A stretch of 64,000 nucleotides of DNA, from contig PGZJ01000003.1 in NCBI GenBank assembly GCA_002840055.1, forward strand, positions 1-64,000. The letters are read 5' to 3'. Origin of the DNA: Gammaproteobacteria bacterium HGW-Gammaproteobacteria-11. Its GTDB lineage: Bacteria; Pseudomonadota; Gammaproteobacteria; Pseudomonadales; Pseudomonadaceae. The translations under genes and the position numbers were made by a program. How positions within the stretch are numbered: position 1 is the stretch's first letter; each line of letters opens with the position of its first letter. Shown in pieces: positions 9,307-18,542 of the stretch. The notes beneath the pieces are model-generated. The model saw only the letters and a program-made list of their open reading frames with translations, searched no databases and was not told the origin of the DNA.

Positions 9307-9353
9307 CAGCATCCTGCAAAGAAGGGAAAAGGCCGAAAAGCGAAAGCCCGCCT

Positions 9354-10472
9354 TCAGACCAGCACCAGATTGTCCCGGTGGAGCATTTCCGGCTCATCGA
9401 TATAGCCGAGAATACGGGCGATGGCCTCGGTCGGCTGACCAAGGATCTTTTCCGCATCCTGGGCACTGTAGTTGACCAGACCACGTGCTACCTCACGCCC
9501 ATCCGGACCAATGCAGATCACCATCTCACCGCGCCGGAAGTTACCCTCAAGGGCTGTCACACCCACAGGCAACAGACTACGACGACCCGAGGTCAGGGCA
9601 CGCACGGCACCCTCGTCGATCATCAACCGGCCACGGGTTTGCAGGTGCCCGGCCAACCACTGCTTGCGCGCTGCCAGCATACCCTTCTCTGGTAGCAGCA
9701 AGGTGCCCAGCTCCTCGCCGGCTTGCAGCCTCTCTATAACGCGATCGATGCGCCCACCGACAATCACAGTACCGGCACCTGAGCGCGCAGCCAGGCGCGC
9801 CGCACGCAGTTTGGTAAGCATGCCACCGCGACCCAGCGCACCAGCACTACCGCCGGCCATGGCATCCAGGCTGGCATCATCGGCCATGGCCTGCTTGATC
9901 AGTTCAGCATCGGCATATTTGCCGGGATCGGCGGTGTACAAACCATCCTTATCGGTAAGGATAACCAGCAGGTCAGCCTCGACCAGATTGGTGACCAACG
10001 CACCTAGAGTGTCATTGTCGCCAAAGCGGATCTCATCAGTCACCACAGTGTCGTTTTCATTGATCACCGGGATCACGCCCAGATCGAGCAAGGCGCGCAG
10101 GGTACTGCGGGCATTCAGGTAGCGCTTGCGGTCCGACAGGTCATCGTGGGTCAACAGCACCTGCGCGGTGGCCAGCCCATGCTGCTGAAAGCTCGACTCC
10201 CATGCCTGTACCAGGCCCATCTGACCAATGGCAGCAGCGGCTTGCAGCTCGTGAATGGTTTTAGGGCGCTCGGTCCAGCCCAGCCGACTCATGCCGGCGG
10301 CAACCGCACCCGACGACACCAGCACCAGCTCCGCGCCGGCCTTGCGCAACCCAACCAATTGCTCAACCCAGATCGCCATAGCGGCCTTGTCCAGACCACG
10401 ACCATCCCCGGTTAACAGGGCACTGCCGATCTTGACCACCCAGCGTCGGGCGTTGGTTACCTTGTCGCGCAT
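9354..10472 (-). CDS. proB: Glutamate 5-kinase
   Basis: First step of proline synthesis: phosphorylates glutamate to glutamyl 5-phosphate in the cytosol. The 372-residue protein has an amino-acid kinase domain (VVKIGSALL near residue 12, [11 protein letters not shown] near 52, [12 protein letters not shown] near 140) and a C-terminal PUA domain from about residue 280. That is the long bacterial form whose PUA domain takes part in regulation. The start is the ATG at 10472. It follows obgE on the same strand, but the 344-bp spacer holds repeats, so a separate transcript is likely. Confidence 0.97.
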   Translation of the reverse strand: MRDKVTNARRWVVKIGSALLTGDGRGLDKAAMAIWVEQLVGLRKAGAELVLVSSGAVAAGMSRLGWTERPKTIHELQAAAAIGQMGLVQAWESSFQQHGLATAQVLLTHDDLSDRKRYLNARSTLRALLDLGVIPVINENDTVVTDEIRFGDNDTLGALVTNLVEADLLVILTDKDGLYTADPGKYADAELIKQAMADDASLDAMAGGSAGALGRGGMLTKLRAARLAARSGAGTVIVGGRIDRVIERLQAGEELGTLLLPEKGMLAARKQWLAGHLQTRGRLMIDEGAVRALTSGRRSLLPVGVTALEGNFRRGEMVICIGPDGREVARGLVNYSAQDAEKILGQPTEAIARILGYIDEPEMLHRDNLVLV

Positions 10473-10561
10473 ATTCGATCCAGATGCAAAGAGTCAGTTG
10501 AATGGCTGCATTCTACCTGATTCGAGGCCGGCGCGAATAAGCTTCAACACCAAGAGGCTTG

Positions 10562-10590
10562 TGTCGAGATGGATTTCGGCACTCACGGGA
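10562..10590 (+). repeat. 82-bp element, decayed half copy
   Basis: TGTCGAGATGGATTTCGGCA followed by CTCACGGGA, matching the TGTC half of the element with several substitutions. Confidence 0.55.
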
Positions 10591-10638
10591 GGGAGTCCAG
10601 CAACAACGCAGGAACAATTGAAAGGAGGTGCCTGTGAG

Positions 10639-10658
10639 GGCCGAGTTCCATCTCGGCC
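10639..10658 (+). repeat. 82-bp element, GGCC hairpin only
   Basis: GGCCGAGTTCCATCTCGGCC is a perfect GGCC-type hairpin without a recognisable outer arm. Together with the half copy at 10562 it may be a rearranged element. Confidence 0.6.
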
Positions 10659-10715
10659 GGCAGTGGCTGCAAACTACTCTGCTGTTTCGACGGGACTTAT
10701 AGCTTCCATCAAAAC

Positions 10716-10797
10716 CTTTCGCGGCGAGGCCGCCGCTCCTACCCGACCTTGTATCTTGCATTGGTCTTTTTGGTGGGAGCGGCGGCCTCGCCGCGAA
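10716..10797. repeat. REP-like inverted pair (family A), copy 3
   Basis: TTCGCGGCGAGGCCGCCGCT opens one arm and GGGAGCGGCGGCCTCGCCGC closes the other, with a perfect match between arms. It lies just downstream of the obgE stop. Confidence 0.8.
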
Positions 10798-10816
10798 ACA
10801 GGCTCAAACAACAGCG

Positions 10817-12096
<1,280 letters not shown>

Positions 12097-12111
12097 AACC
12101 AGAGGCGCGAA

Positions 12112-12369
12112 TCAGGCAGCTACGACATTCACGTAGCGACGACCGAACTTGCCTTTGACTTCGAACTTGACCACACCATCCGCCTTGGCGAACAGAGTGT
12201 GATCCTTGCCGATGCCGACGTTCTTGCCAGGGTGGAACTGAGTGCCACGCTGACGAACGATGATATTGCCTGCAACGATGGCCTGGCCGCCGTACAGTTT
12301 AACGCCAAGGCGTTTGGATTCTGAATCGCGACCGTTGCGCGTGGAACCGCCTGCTTTTTTGTGTGCCAT
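12112..12369 (-). CDS. rpmA: 50S ribosomal protein L27
   Basis: Large-subunit protein near the peptidyl-transferase centre. The 85-residue protein begins [20 protein letters not shown] and keeps the full L27 signature ([35 protein letters not shown]). It begins directly with the mature-type N terminus, without the cleaved extension seen in Firmicutes. It lies 23 bp downstream of rplU. Confidence 0.98.
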   Translation of the reverse strand: MAHKKAGGSTRNGRDSESKRLGVKLYGGQAIVAGNIIVRQRGTQFHPGKNVGIGKDHTLFAKADGVVKFEVKGKFGRRYVNVVAA

Positions 12370-12392
12370 GGGTGGTTATCTCCTCAATGGGC

Positions 12393-12704
12393 TTAGGCAG
12401 AGATGCCGGTAATCTTGATTTCGGTGTACCACTGACGGTGGCCCTGGCGCTTCATGTGGTGCTTCCGGCGACGGAACTTGATGATGCGCACCTTGTCGTG
12501 ACGGCCGTGGGAACTGATTTCGGCAGTTACCTTGGCGCCTTCAACGACCGGTGCACCGATTTTTACATCGTCGCCGTTGCCGATCAGCAGAACGCGGTCA
12601 AAATCAATGCTGGAACCGGTTTCGGCTTCCAGTTTTTCAACTCTCAGGTATTCGCCTTCAGCAACTTTGTACTGCTTGCCGCCGGTAACAATGACTGCAT
12701 ACAT
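12393..12704 (-). CDS. rplU: 50S ribosomal protein L21
   Basis: Large-subunit protein that binds 23S rRNA. The 103-residue protein has the L21 features [28 protein letters not shown]-like block ([14 protein letters not shown]) and the basic [20 protein letters not shown] stretch. The start is the ATG at 12704 with GGAG eight bases upstream; the track's 20 extra residues are leader. It is co-transcribed with rpmA. A possible promoter lies upstream on the minus strand (TTGCAG, 17 bp, CATTAT), which I consider weak. Confidence 0.98.
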   Translation of the reverse strand: MYAVIVTGGKQYKVAEGEYLRVEKLEAETGSSIDFDRVLLIGNGDDVKIGAPVVEGAKVTAEISSHGRHDKVRIIKFRRRKHHMKRQGHRQWYTEIKITGISA

Positions 12705-12933
12705 GGTGCTTTCTCCGTAATCCTGCTCACCCGGCGCTTGGGTATAATGGTTAGTGGCCGGCATGGCTGCAAGTGAACCCGCCTATCGGGCCCGACCTTG
12801 CCATTGTCAAAACAGGGATGCTGTAAATCAGGTTTTCAGGGGCGTGGATTCTACGCAAGATTGCCCGCGCAGGCAAGCCTGAAAACAGTATCGAGAATCC
12901 GTCTCAGGCAACAGCCATATATAGCTGGTTTTC

Positions 12934-12962
12934 TTGACAGCAACCGGCCTGCCGCCTAGCAT
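12934..12962 (+). promoter_or_regulatory. Sigma-70 promoter for ispB
   Basis: TTGACA at 12934-12939, a 17-bp spacer, and TAGCAT at 12957-12962, about 30 bp before the ispB ATG. It lies in the divergent rplU/ispB spacer. Confidence 0.68.
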
Positions 12963-12992
12963 GCCGCGCAACCTCCGAGGAATGTGCAGTTC

Positions 12993-13961
12993 ATGTCTAC
13001 CCTGCCTTTTTACAATGCAGTTACCGAGGACTTTGACGCCGTCAATCAATTGATCATGCGTCAATTACATTCCCGCGTTCCTCTGGTGGAAAAGATCGGC
13101 AGTTATATCATCAGTGCTGGTGGCAAACGCCTGCGCCCCCTGGTGGTCCTGCTTGCAGCCCGCGCCTGCGGCCTGAATGACCCACGTCAGCACAGCCTGG
13201 CGGCGATTATCGAATTTCTGCATACCGCTACTCTGCTGCACGACGACGTGGTCGACACCTCGGACCAGCGCCGTGGCCGCTCCACTGCCAACGCCCTGTG
13301 GGGCAACGCACCCAGCGTACTGGTTGGCGACTTTCTCTACTCCCGCGCCTTTGAAATGATGGTTGAGCTTGGCGATATGCCGATCATGCGCATTCTGGCC
13401 AACGCCACCAATGTCATTGCCGAAGGCGAAGTGCTGCAGCTGTCCAAGGTCAGGGATGCCAGCACAGACGAAGCTACTTATATGGAAGTCATCCGCAGCA
13501 AGACCGCCATGCTGTTTGAAGCCTCAACTCACTGTGCCGCACTGCTGGCCAACGCCAGCGCCGAACAGACCGAATCACTGCGCCAATACGGCAATGCGCT
13601 CGGGGTGGCCTTCCAACTGGTTGATGACGTGCTGGATTACAGTGGTGATGCCGTCGCCATGGGCAAGAATGTCGGCGATGATCTGGCAGAAGGTAAACCC
13701 ACACTGCCACTGATCTATACCATGCGCGAAGGCACGGCAGAGCAGGCGGCACTGGTGCGCAAGGCCATCCAGTCCGGCGGTACTGATCAGATCGAGCCCA
13801 TTCAGGCCGCCGTACGCGACTGTGGTGCTCTGGAGTACACCGCAAAACTGGCACGTGATCAGGCCGATGAGGCCGTTCGCTTGCTGCAAAGCCTGCCGCC
13901 CTCGCGCTACCGGGATTCGCTGGAACAACTGGCCCGATTTGCCATTGAACGGGCTTATTGA
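12993..13961 (+). CDS. ispB: Octaprenyl/nonaprenyl diphosphate synthase
   Basis: Long-chain trans-prenyl diphosphate synthase that makes the ubiquinone side chain. The 322-residue protein has both aspartate-rich motifs: LLHDDVVDTSDQRRGR (first) and FQLVDDVLDYSGD (second), plus GGKRLRPLVVLL. Chain length (C40 or C45) cannot be read from the sequence. I chose the ATG at 12993 (MSTLPFYNAV). The track's start at 12984 is a GTG only two bases from the GAGGA sequence, which is too close. It is divergent from rplU, the usual pseudomonad arrangement. Confidence 0.95.
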   Translation: MSTLPFYNAVTEDFDAVNQLIMRQLHSRVPLVEKIGSYIISAGGKRLRPLVVLLAARACGLNDPRQHSLAAIIEFLHTATLLHDDVVDTSDQRRGRSTANALWGNAPSVLVGDFLYSRAFEMMVELGDMPIMRILANATNVIAEGEVLQLSKVRDASTDEATYMEVIRSKTAMLFEASTHCAALLANASAEQTESLRQYGNALGVAFQLVDDVLDYSGDAVAMGKNVGDDLAEGKPTLPLIYTMREGTAEQAALVRKAIQSGGTDQIEPIQAAVRDCGALEYTAKLARDQADEAVRLLQSLPPSRYRDSLEQLARFAIERAY

Positions 13962-13986
13962 TTAGCCGCTACTTGCATTGCTGTAC

Positions 13987-14062
13987 CCCTTCGCGGCGAG
14001 GCCGCCGCTCCCACCCAAATCAAACGCAACTCTGTGGGAGCGGCGGCCTCGCCGCGAAAGGG
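13987..14062. repeat. REP-like inverted pair (family A), copy 4
   Basis: CCCTTCGCGGCGAGGCCGCC opens the first arm and GGCGGCCTCGCCGCGAAAGG is at the second, giving near-perfect complementarity. It fills the spacer between the convergent ispB and FklB genes and is well placed to be a bidirectional terminator. Confidence 0.82.
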
Positions 14063-14064
14063 CT

Positions 14065-14676
14065 TTAAAGCACCTTCAACAACTCAATATCAAACACCAG
14101 CGTGCTGTACGGCGGGATACTGCCGGCCGCGCGGGCACCGTAGGCCAGATCCGACGGAATATAAAGACGCCACTTGGCCCCTTCCTGCATCAATTGCAGG
14201 GCTTCGGTCCAACCTGCAATAACGCCGCCTACTGGAAACTCAGCTGGCTCACCGCGCTTGTAGGAGCTGTCAAACACCTCACCATTGATCAGTGTGCCTT
14301 CATAATGGGTACGCACAGTGGAGCTGGCCACAGGCGTAGCACCATTGCCCTGACTGATCACTTCGTATTGCAGACCCGACGCCAGGGTAACCACACCGTC
14401 ACGCTTGGCATTTTCAGCCAGATAATCAACCCCAGCCTGTGCCGCCTGTTTTGCCGCAGCTTCGGCAACCGCCTGCATTTTTTCCTGCAACTCCTGAAAA
14501 GCCTGCTGCAGCGCTTGATCCTCGACCTGACTCGGCTGACCGCCGAAGGCATCACGCAGACCGGCCACCACCAGATCAATCTCAAGGTCGGGCAGATTGC
14601 TGCCACGCAGCTGATCGCCCATCTGTCGGCCAATACCGTAACTGACCCGCTGTTCGTTGCTATTGATGCTGCTCAT
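14065..14676 (-). CDS. fklB: FKBP-type peptidyl-prolyl cis-trans isomerase, FklB/Mip type
   Basis: Prolyl isomerase with an N-terminal helical dimerisation region (VSYGIGRQMGDQL; QALQQAFQELQEKMQAVAEA) and a C-terminal FKBP domain from about residue 95 (GLQYEVISQG, VFDSSYKRGEPAEFPVGGVI, GWTEALQLMQEGAKWRLYIP, LAYG, VFDIELL). It has 203 residues starting at the ATG at 14676, which has GGAG six bases upstream. The track's 507-residue ORF is an overlong shadow across trmA. I see no clear signal peptide, so it is probably cytosolic like E. coli FklB. It is divergent from trmA. Confidence 0.93.
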   Translation of the reverse strand: MSSINSNEQRVSYGIGRQMGDQLRGSNLPDLEIDLVVAGLRDAFGGQPSQVEDQALQQAFQELQEKMQAVAEAAAKQAAQAGVDYLAENAKRDGVVTLASGLQYEVISQGNGATPVASSTVRTHYEGTLINGEVFDSSYKRGEPAEFPVGGVIAGWTEALQLMQEGAKWRLYIPSDLAYGARAAGSIPPYSTLVFDIELLKVL

Positions 14677-14865
14677 GGCGTTCTCCGCTGAAAAAAGGCC
14701 CACAAGCCTGACATAATCGCCCGGATAATTCACCCAAAGGCGCAAATCCGCTATCATGCCGGTCCTTTTTCGCCATGCCGGATTGACCCTGCCCATGCGC
14801 CTTTCTGCCGTCAGCCACCAGGTCCAGTCTTTGCTGGCAATCAACACCTCAACAAGGGCGCACTG

Positions 14866-15969
14866 ATGGGCCTCGAGTTCGATCCAGACAATTACGAGCA
14901 GCAACTCCAGGCCAAGCGCGAACGTCTGATCACACTGCTGACGCCCTTTGACGCCCCGGCACCCGAGGCCTTTGCCTCGCCCAAATCGCACTTCCGCCTG
15001 CGTGCCGAGTTTCGCCTGTGGTATGAAGACGGTCAGGCGCATTACGCCATGTTCGAGCCCGGCGAGAAATACAAGGCCGTATTGATCGACCAGTTGCCCA
15101 TCGCCAGTGAGCGTATCAATGCGCTGATGGGCCCGCTGCTTGATGCCTGCCGCGCCAACCCGCTGCTGGGGCGCAAACTGTTTCAGGTTGAGTTTCTGAC
15201 CACCCTGTCCGGCGAAGCACTGGTTACCCTGTGCTATCACCGGCCCATCGATGAAAGCTGGGATCAGGCCGCCAATGAGCTGGCCGATCAGTTGAATATT
15301 CTGGTAATTGGCCGCAGCCGGGGCCGTAAGCGAGTTCTGCAGCGCGATCATGTGCTTGAGGAACTGACGGTTGCCGGACACCAATGGCGCTACCAACAAG
15401 CCGAGGGCGGCTTTACCCAGCCCAATGGGTCGGTCAATCAGCATATGCTCGGATGGGCCCTGGATGTGGCTGGCGACAATGATGATGACCTGCTGGAACT
15501 CTACTGCGGTAACGGCAACTTTACCCTGCCGCTCTCTACCCGCTTCCGTAAGGTCATGGCCACCGAGCTGGCCAAAAGCTCGGTGCACTCGGCTACCGCC
15601 AACCTGGCCCTGAACAACGTCAGCAACGTCACCCTGGTACGACTATCCAGTGAAGAGGTAACACAGGCACTGACCGGTGTGCGACCGTTCCGACGCCTGC
15701 AGGGCATAGACCTGAGCAACTTTGACTTTGGCACCGTGTTTGTCGACCCACCCCGCGCCGGACTCGATCCAGCCACCCTGGAGCTGGTGCGCGGCTATCA
15801 GCGCATAATCTATATCTCCTGCAACCCTGAAACCCTGGCAGCCAATCTGCAGGCGCTTTCAAACACTCACAAAATCAGCCGCTGCGCGCTGTTCGACCAG
15901 TTCCCCTACAGCCATCATATGGAGTCAGGGGTTTTGCTTGAGCGGCGAACCCAGACGACCATCCCCTGA
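14866..15969 (+). CDS. trmA: tRNA (uracil-5-)-methyltransferase
   Basis: SAM-dependent enzyme that makes m5U54 (ribothymidine) in the T loop of tRNA. The 367-residue protein follows E. coli TrmA closely and lacks the TRAM domain of RlmD. Motifs visible are [11 protein letters not shown] (SAM binding, about 208), [10 protein letters not shown], the catalytic-cysteine loop [13 protein letters not shown], and the general-base region HHMESGVLL near the C terminus. It starts at the ATG at 14866. It is divergent from the FklB gene and stands alone before the minor pilin operon. Confidence 0.96.
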   Translation: MGLEFDPDNYEQQLQAKRERLITLLTPFDAPAPEAFASPKSHFRLRAEFRLWYEDGQAHYAMFEPGEKYKAVLIDQLPIASERINALMGPLLDACRANPLLGRKLFQVEFLTTLSGEALVTLCYHRPIDESWDQAANELADQLNILVIGRSRGRKRVLQRDHVLEELTVAGHQWRYQQAEGGFTQPNGSVNQHMLGWALDVAGDNDDDLLELYCGNGNFTLPLSTRFRKVMATELAKSSVHSATANLALNNVSNVTLVRLSSEEVTQALTGVRPFRRLQGIDLSNFDFGTVFVDPPRAGLDPATLELVRGYQRIIYISCNPETLAANLQALSNTHKISRCALFDQFPYSHHMESGVLLERRTQTTIP

Positions 15970-16095
15970 GTGAACCGACTCTACGGCTAACCCTGCCAGA
16001 CCGCCCGTCCCGGTAATAGTGCCTCTTATCCCAAGCAGGTTGATTGCCCGCCTGCTCGAGTTAAAGTTATCGCTGGAAAAACGATGGAGGCTGAG

Positions 16096-16575
16096 ATGCC
16101 AAGCGGACGCGAAAAGGGCTTCACCCTGATTGAATTGATGATGGTCTTAGTTCTATTGGCTATCGTAGCCTTTATTGCCGTGCCAAGCTTTGTCGGCCTG
16201 ATTCGCGACAATCAGGTTCAGGCGCAGGCGGAAGAGTTCAACAGCATGCTGCAATATGCGCGCAGTGAGTCGGTAATTCGCCGCCGAGCAGTCAACGTCG
16301 ACATCAACGCGGGAACCGGCTTGGTTGATGTTATTGCCAGCGGTGAAACCCTGCGGTCAACAACACTGAATACCAACGGTATCGCGATTACGTCTACCCA
16401 CCCTCTGCTGTCCTTCCGACCTAACGGCACCTCAACCATCAATGCTTACCGTGCCGTGTTCTGTCGCGACGGTCTGGCTGAAAAGGCCTTTGTGGTAACC
16501 GTTGTTGGCAGCGGCCGGGCGACCATGCATCCCCGTGGCCGTGATGAATTTGGCAATGCGCTGGGAGGCTGCTGA
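16096..16575 (+). CDS. fimU: Type IV pilus minor pilin FimU (GspH/FimT family)
   Basis: Minor pilin that with PilV, PilW, PilX and PilE primes pilus assembly in the inner membrane. The 159-residue prepilin has a short leader ending in glycine (MPSGREKG) and mature N terminus FTLIELMMVLVLLAIVAF with Glu5, then a GspH/FimT-like domain (AEEFNSMLQYARSESVIRRRAV). I chose the ATG at 16096 because a GGAGG motif lies five bases before it; the track ATG at 16084 includes that motif in its own codons. It is the first gene of the operon, and pilV starts two bases after its stop. It was assigned as FimU rather than FimT from position. Confidence 0.85.
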   Translation: MPSGREKGFTLIELMMVLVLLAIVAFIAVPSFVGLIRDNQVQAQAEEFNSMLQYARSESVIRRRAVNVDINAGTGLVDVIASGETLRSTTLNTNGIAITSTHPLLSFRPNGTSTINAYRAVFCRDGLAEKAFVVTVVGSGRATMHPRGRDEFGNALGGC

Positions 16576-16577
16576 TC

Positions 16578-17108
16578 ATGATTATCAACAATCGCAAGAC
16601 AGCAGGCTTCAGCCTTCTGGAAGTACTGATTACCCTTTTGCTGGTTACCGTTGGTCTGCTGGGCATGGTCGCCATGCAGGGCCGCAGCATTGCTTATACA
16701 ACAGACTCATTGCACCGCACGCAGGCTGCCATTCTGGCCAATGAACTGATCGAAATAATCCGCGCCACACCGTCCAGCGTCGTTGAAGATGAAAACGCCT
16801 CACTTTACTTCACTGGCACCCTGCCTACTCCCGCTGCCGGACAGGAGTGCCTTGAGCTCCCTGATAGCGAACTTATGGACCGGCAAATTGAATGCTGGGG
16901 TGACAAAGTACGCCGACTTCTGCCCGGCACTGAAGATGCCGCCGTCAGTTCCCAGTTTTACGTCTGTCTCACAGACACGCCCGGCAACTGCGGCACTGGC
17001 ACAGCACTTGAAATCCGCTTGGCCTGGCGTGCTGTTGGTTCAGAGTGTCTGAATGACAACGCGGTGGATTCCGATATCTGTCTATACCGAGTAAGGACGC
17101 AAATATGA
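16578..17108 (+). CDS. pilV: Type IV pilus minor pilin PilV
   Basis: Minor pilin of the priming complex, inserted in the inner membrane by its N-terminal helix. The 176-residue prepilin has leader MIINNRKTAG followed by FSLLEVLITLLLVTVGLLGMV with Glu5. The rest is the cysteine-containing PilV domain (HRTQAAILANELIEIIRATP). The Shine-Dalgarno GGAGG lies in the end of fimU. The gene overlaps pilW by 4 bp (ATGA), so the operon is translationally coupled. Confidence 0.92.
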   Translation: MIINNRKTAGFSLLEVLITLLLVTVGLLGMVAMQGRSIAYTTDSLHRTQAAILANELIEIIRATPSSVVEDENASLYFTGTLPTPAAGQECLELPDSELMDRQIECWGDKVRRLLPGTEDAAVSSQFYVCLTDTPGNCGTGTALEIRLAWRAVGSECLNDNAVDSDICLYRVRTQI

Positions 17109-17869
17109 TGCGCACTCTCCAAGCCGAGCGCGGCCTGTCGCTTATCGAGTTACTTGTTGCACTGGTAATCAGTAGCTTGCTGGTTCTGGGTATCGTGCAG
17201 ATTTATGTCGATAACCGCAGCAATTACCTGTTTCAACAGGGGCAATCAGATAACAACGAAAATGCCCGCTACACCCTGCTGATTCTAGAAGAAGAGCTGC
17301 GGCGCGCAGGATACCGGATCAATCCTGACTCCGATCCCAGATTTGTTTTCCGAGCTGAAATCGTCGGGCAGTGTACCTTCACGGAAGGGGAAGTCATCAA
17401 CTTTGATCCCGCTGCTCAACGAATCTGCCTGCGCTATGAACCCTACCTGCCAGGCATTAGTGCCTGTGATGGCATCGCTCAAGCGGGACCGGATGAGCCT
17501 TATGATCCCGATACAAACATTCCGAACCTGGTTGTCGACATGACCTATTTCGGCAATGAACTTCAGTGCAACGGTCAATCCATTGTCAATGGTCTTGTCG
17601 ACTTTCAACTTGAGTTTGGTGTGAGTAATAACGGAAGTCGTCAAACGGAACTCTTCACCTTTAGCCCCAGCGCAGGCGAAGAAATTCAGTCTGTGCGGTT
17701 TGCAGCTCTGATGAAAAGCCGCTATGAGAATCTGGCCGAAAACACTGACAGCCTTGCCTATGAAACCTGGTATGAGACGCGCTATGGCACAGTAGGCGCT
17801 ACTGCACCCGACCGCGCTTTGTATCTGGTCACCGAAAACACCGTTAACCTGAGGAATCTGTCCAGATGA
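17105..17869 (+). CDS. pilW: Type IV pilus minor pilin PilW
   Basis: Minor pilin of the priming complex. The 254-residue prepilin has leader MMRTLQAERG and mature LSLIELLVALVISSLLVLGIV, with Glu5, followed by the PilW signature NARYTLLILEEELRRAGYR (about 52-70). Cysteines near residues 89, 107 and 120 may form disulfides in the periplasm. It overlaps pilV and pilX by 4 bp each. Confidence 0.92.
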   Translation: MMRTLQAERGLSLIELLVALVISSLLVLGIVQIYVDNRSNYLFQQGQSDNNENARYTLLILEEELRRAGYRINPDSDPRFVFRAEIVGQCTFTEGEVINFDPAAQRICLRYEPYLPGISACDGIAQAGPDEPYDPDTNIPNLVVDMTYFGNELQCNGQSIVNGLVDFQLEFGVSNNGSRQTELFTFSPSAGEEIQSVRFAALMKSRYENLAENTDSLAYETWYETRYGTVGATAPDRALYLVTENTVNLRNLSR

Positions 17870-18525
17870 ACAATCAATCCATCAGACTTCCTGTGCGTCA
17901 GCTCGCCATGCGCGCAAAACAGCGCGGCGCCGTTCTGGTTATTGCACTGATTTTTCTACTGGTGCTGACTACTCTGGCTGTCAGCAATATGCGCGAAGTC
18001 GCGCTTGAGTCACGCATCACCGGCACGCTGGTAAGTGAGCGCGCCTGCTTCAATGCCGGTGAGGCCGGTCTACGCGACGGCGAATACCGCATTGCTGGCA
18101 AAATCAACAATGACGGCCCTGGCAGCTACCCGTCGATTCCGATTGCCAAGGTAGGTGACGCCTACGTCCTTAACCAGACCAACGCACTGGAATCATGCCC
18201 TGACACGCTGGATCTGGAGGTGCCCTGCATCATTGATCGCCTGCCCCAGGATATTACTTTCGAGCAGGCCTTCGATCCTGCTGAGACCGGTTATGCCGGG
18301 GTCAAGGAATACAGTCCAGATGCTGATACCAGCTTTGATCAAAACATTGCCTGGTACGGTATTCCGATTCTCGGTGGTGCCGTGCAGGCGCAGTCCGAGA
18401 ACCCTGAGTACGGCAACACGGCGGCCGGTATCGGCCCGGTCAGGCATGAAGTCAATGCCCGCGCCGTAGATGACAACAGCTGCGAAGTGCGCTTGCGCTC
18501 TACCACCCTTCGCGTGTATCTCTGA
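17866..18525 (+). CDS. pilX: Type IV pilus minor pilin PilX
   Basis: Minor pilin of the priming complex, in P. aeruginosa the likely contact to PilY1. The 219-residue protein has a longer leader ending QRG, then AVLVIALIFLLVLTTLAVSNMREVALESRITG, the PilX N-terminal signature. Residue 5 of the mature form is Ile rather than Glu, which is expected for this GspK-like tip subunit. The C-terminal domain matches the PilX family only loosely. The stop is followed within 17 bp by pilY1. Confidence 0.92.
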   Translation: MNNQSIRLPVRQLAMRAKQRGAVLVIALIFLLVLTTLAVSNMREVALESRITGTLVSERACFNAGEAGLRDGEYRIAGKINNDGPGSYPSIPIAKVGDAYVLNQTNALESCPDTLDLEVPCIIDRLPQDITFEQAFDPAETGYAGVKEYSPDADTSFDQNIAWYGIPILGGAVQAQSENPEYGNTAAGIGPVRHEVNARAVDDNSCEVRLRSTTLRVYL

Positions 18526-18542
18526 CCCCAGGACCCATGATC

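Noticed and set aside
14677-15588. N-terminal extension of the FklB ORF to 507 residues
   Set aside because: The extension lies antisense to trmA; the FklB family start with a good ribosome-binding site is at 14676.
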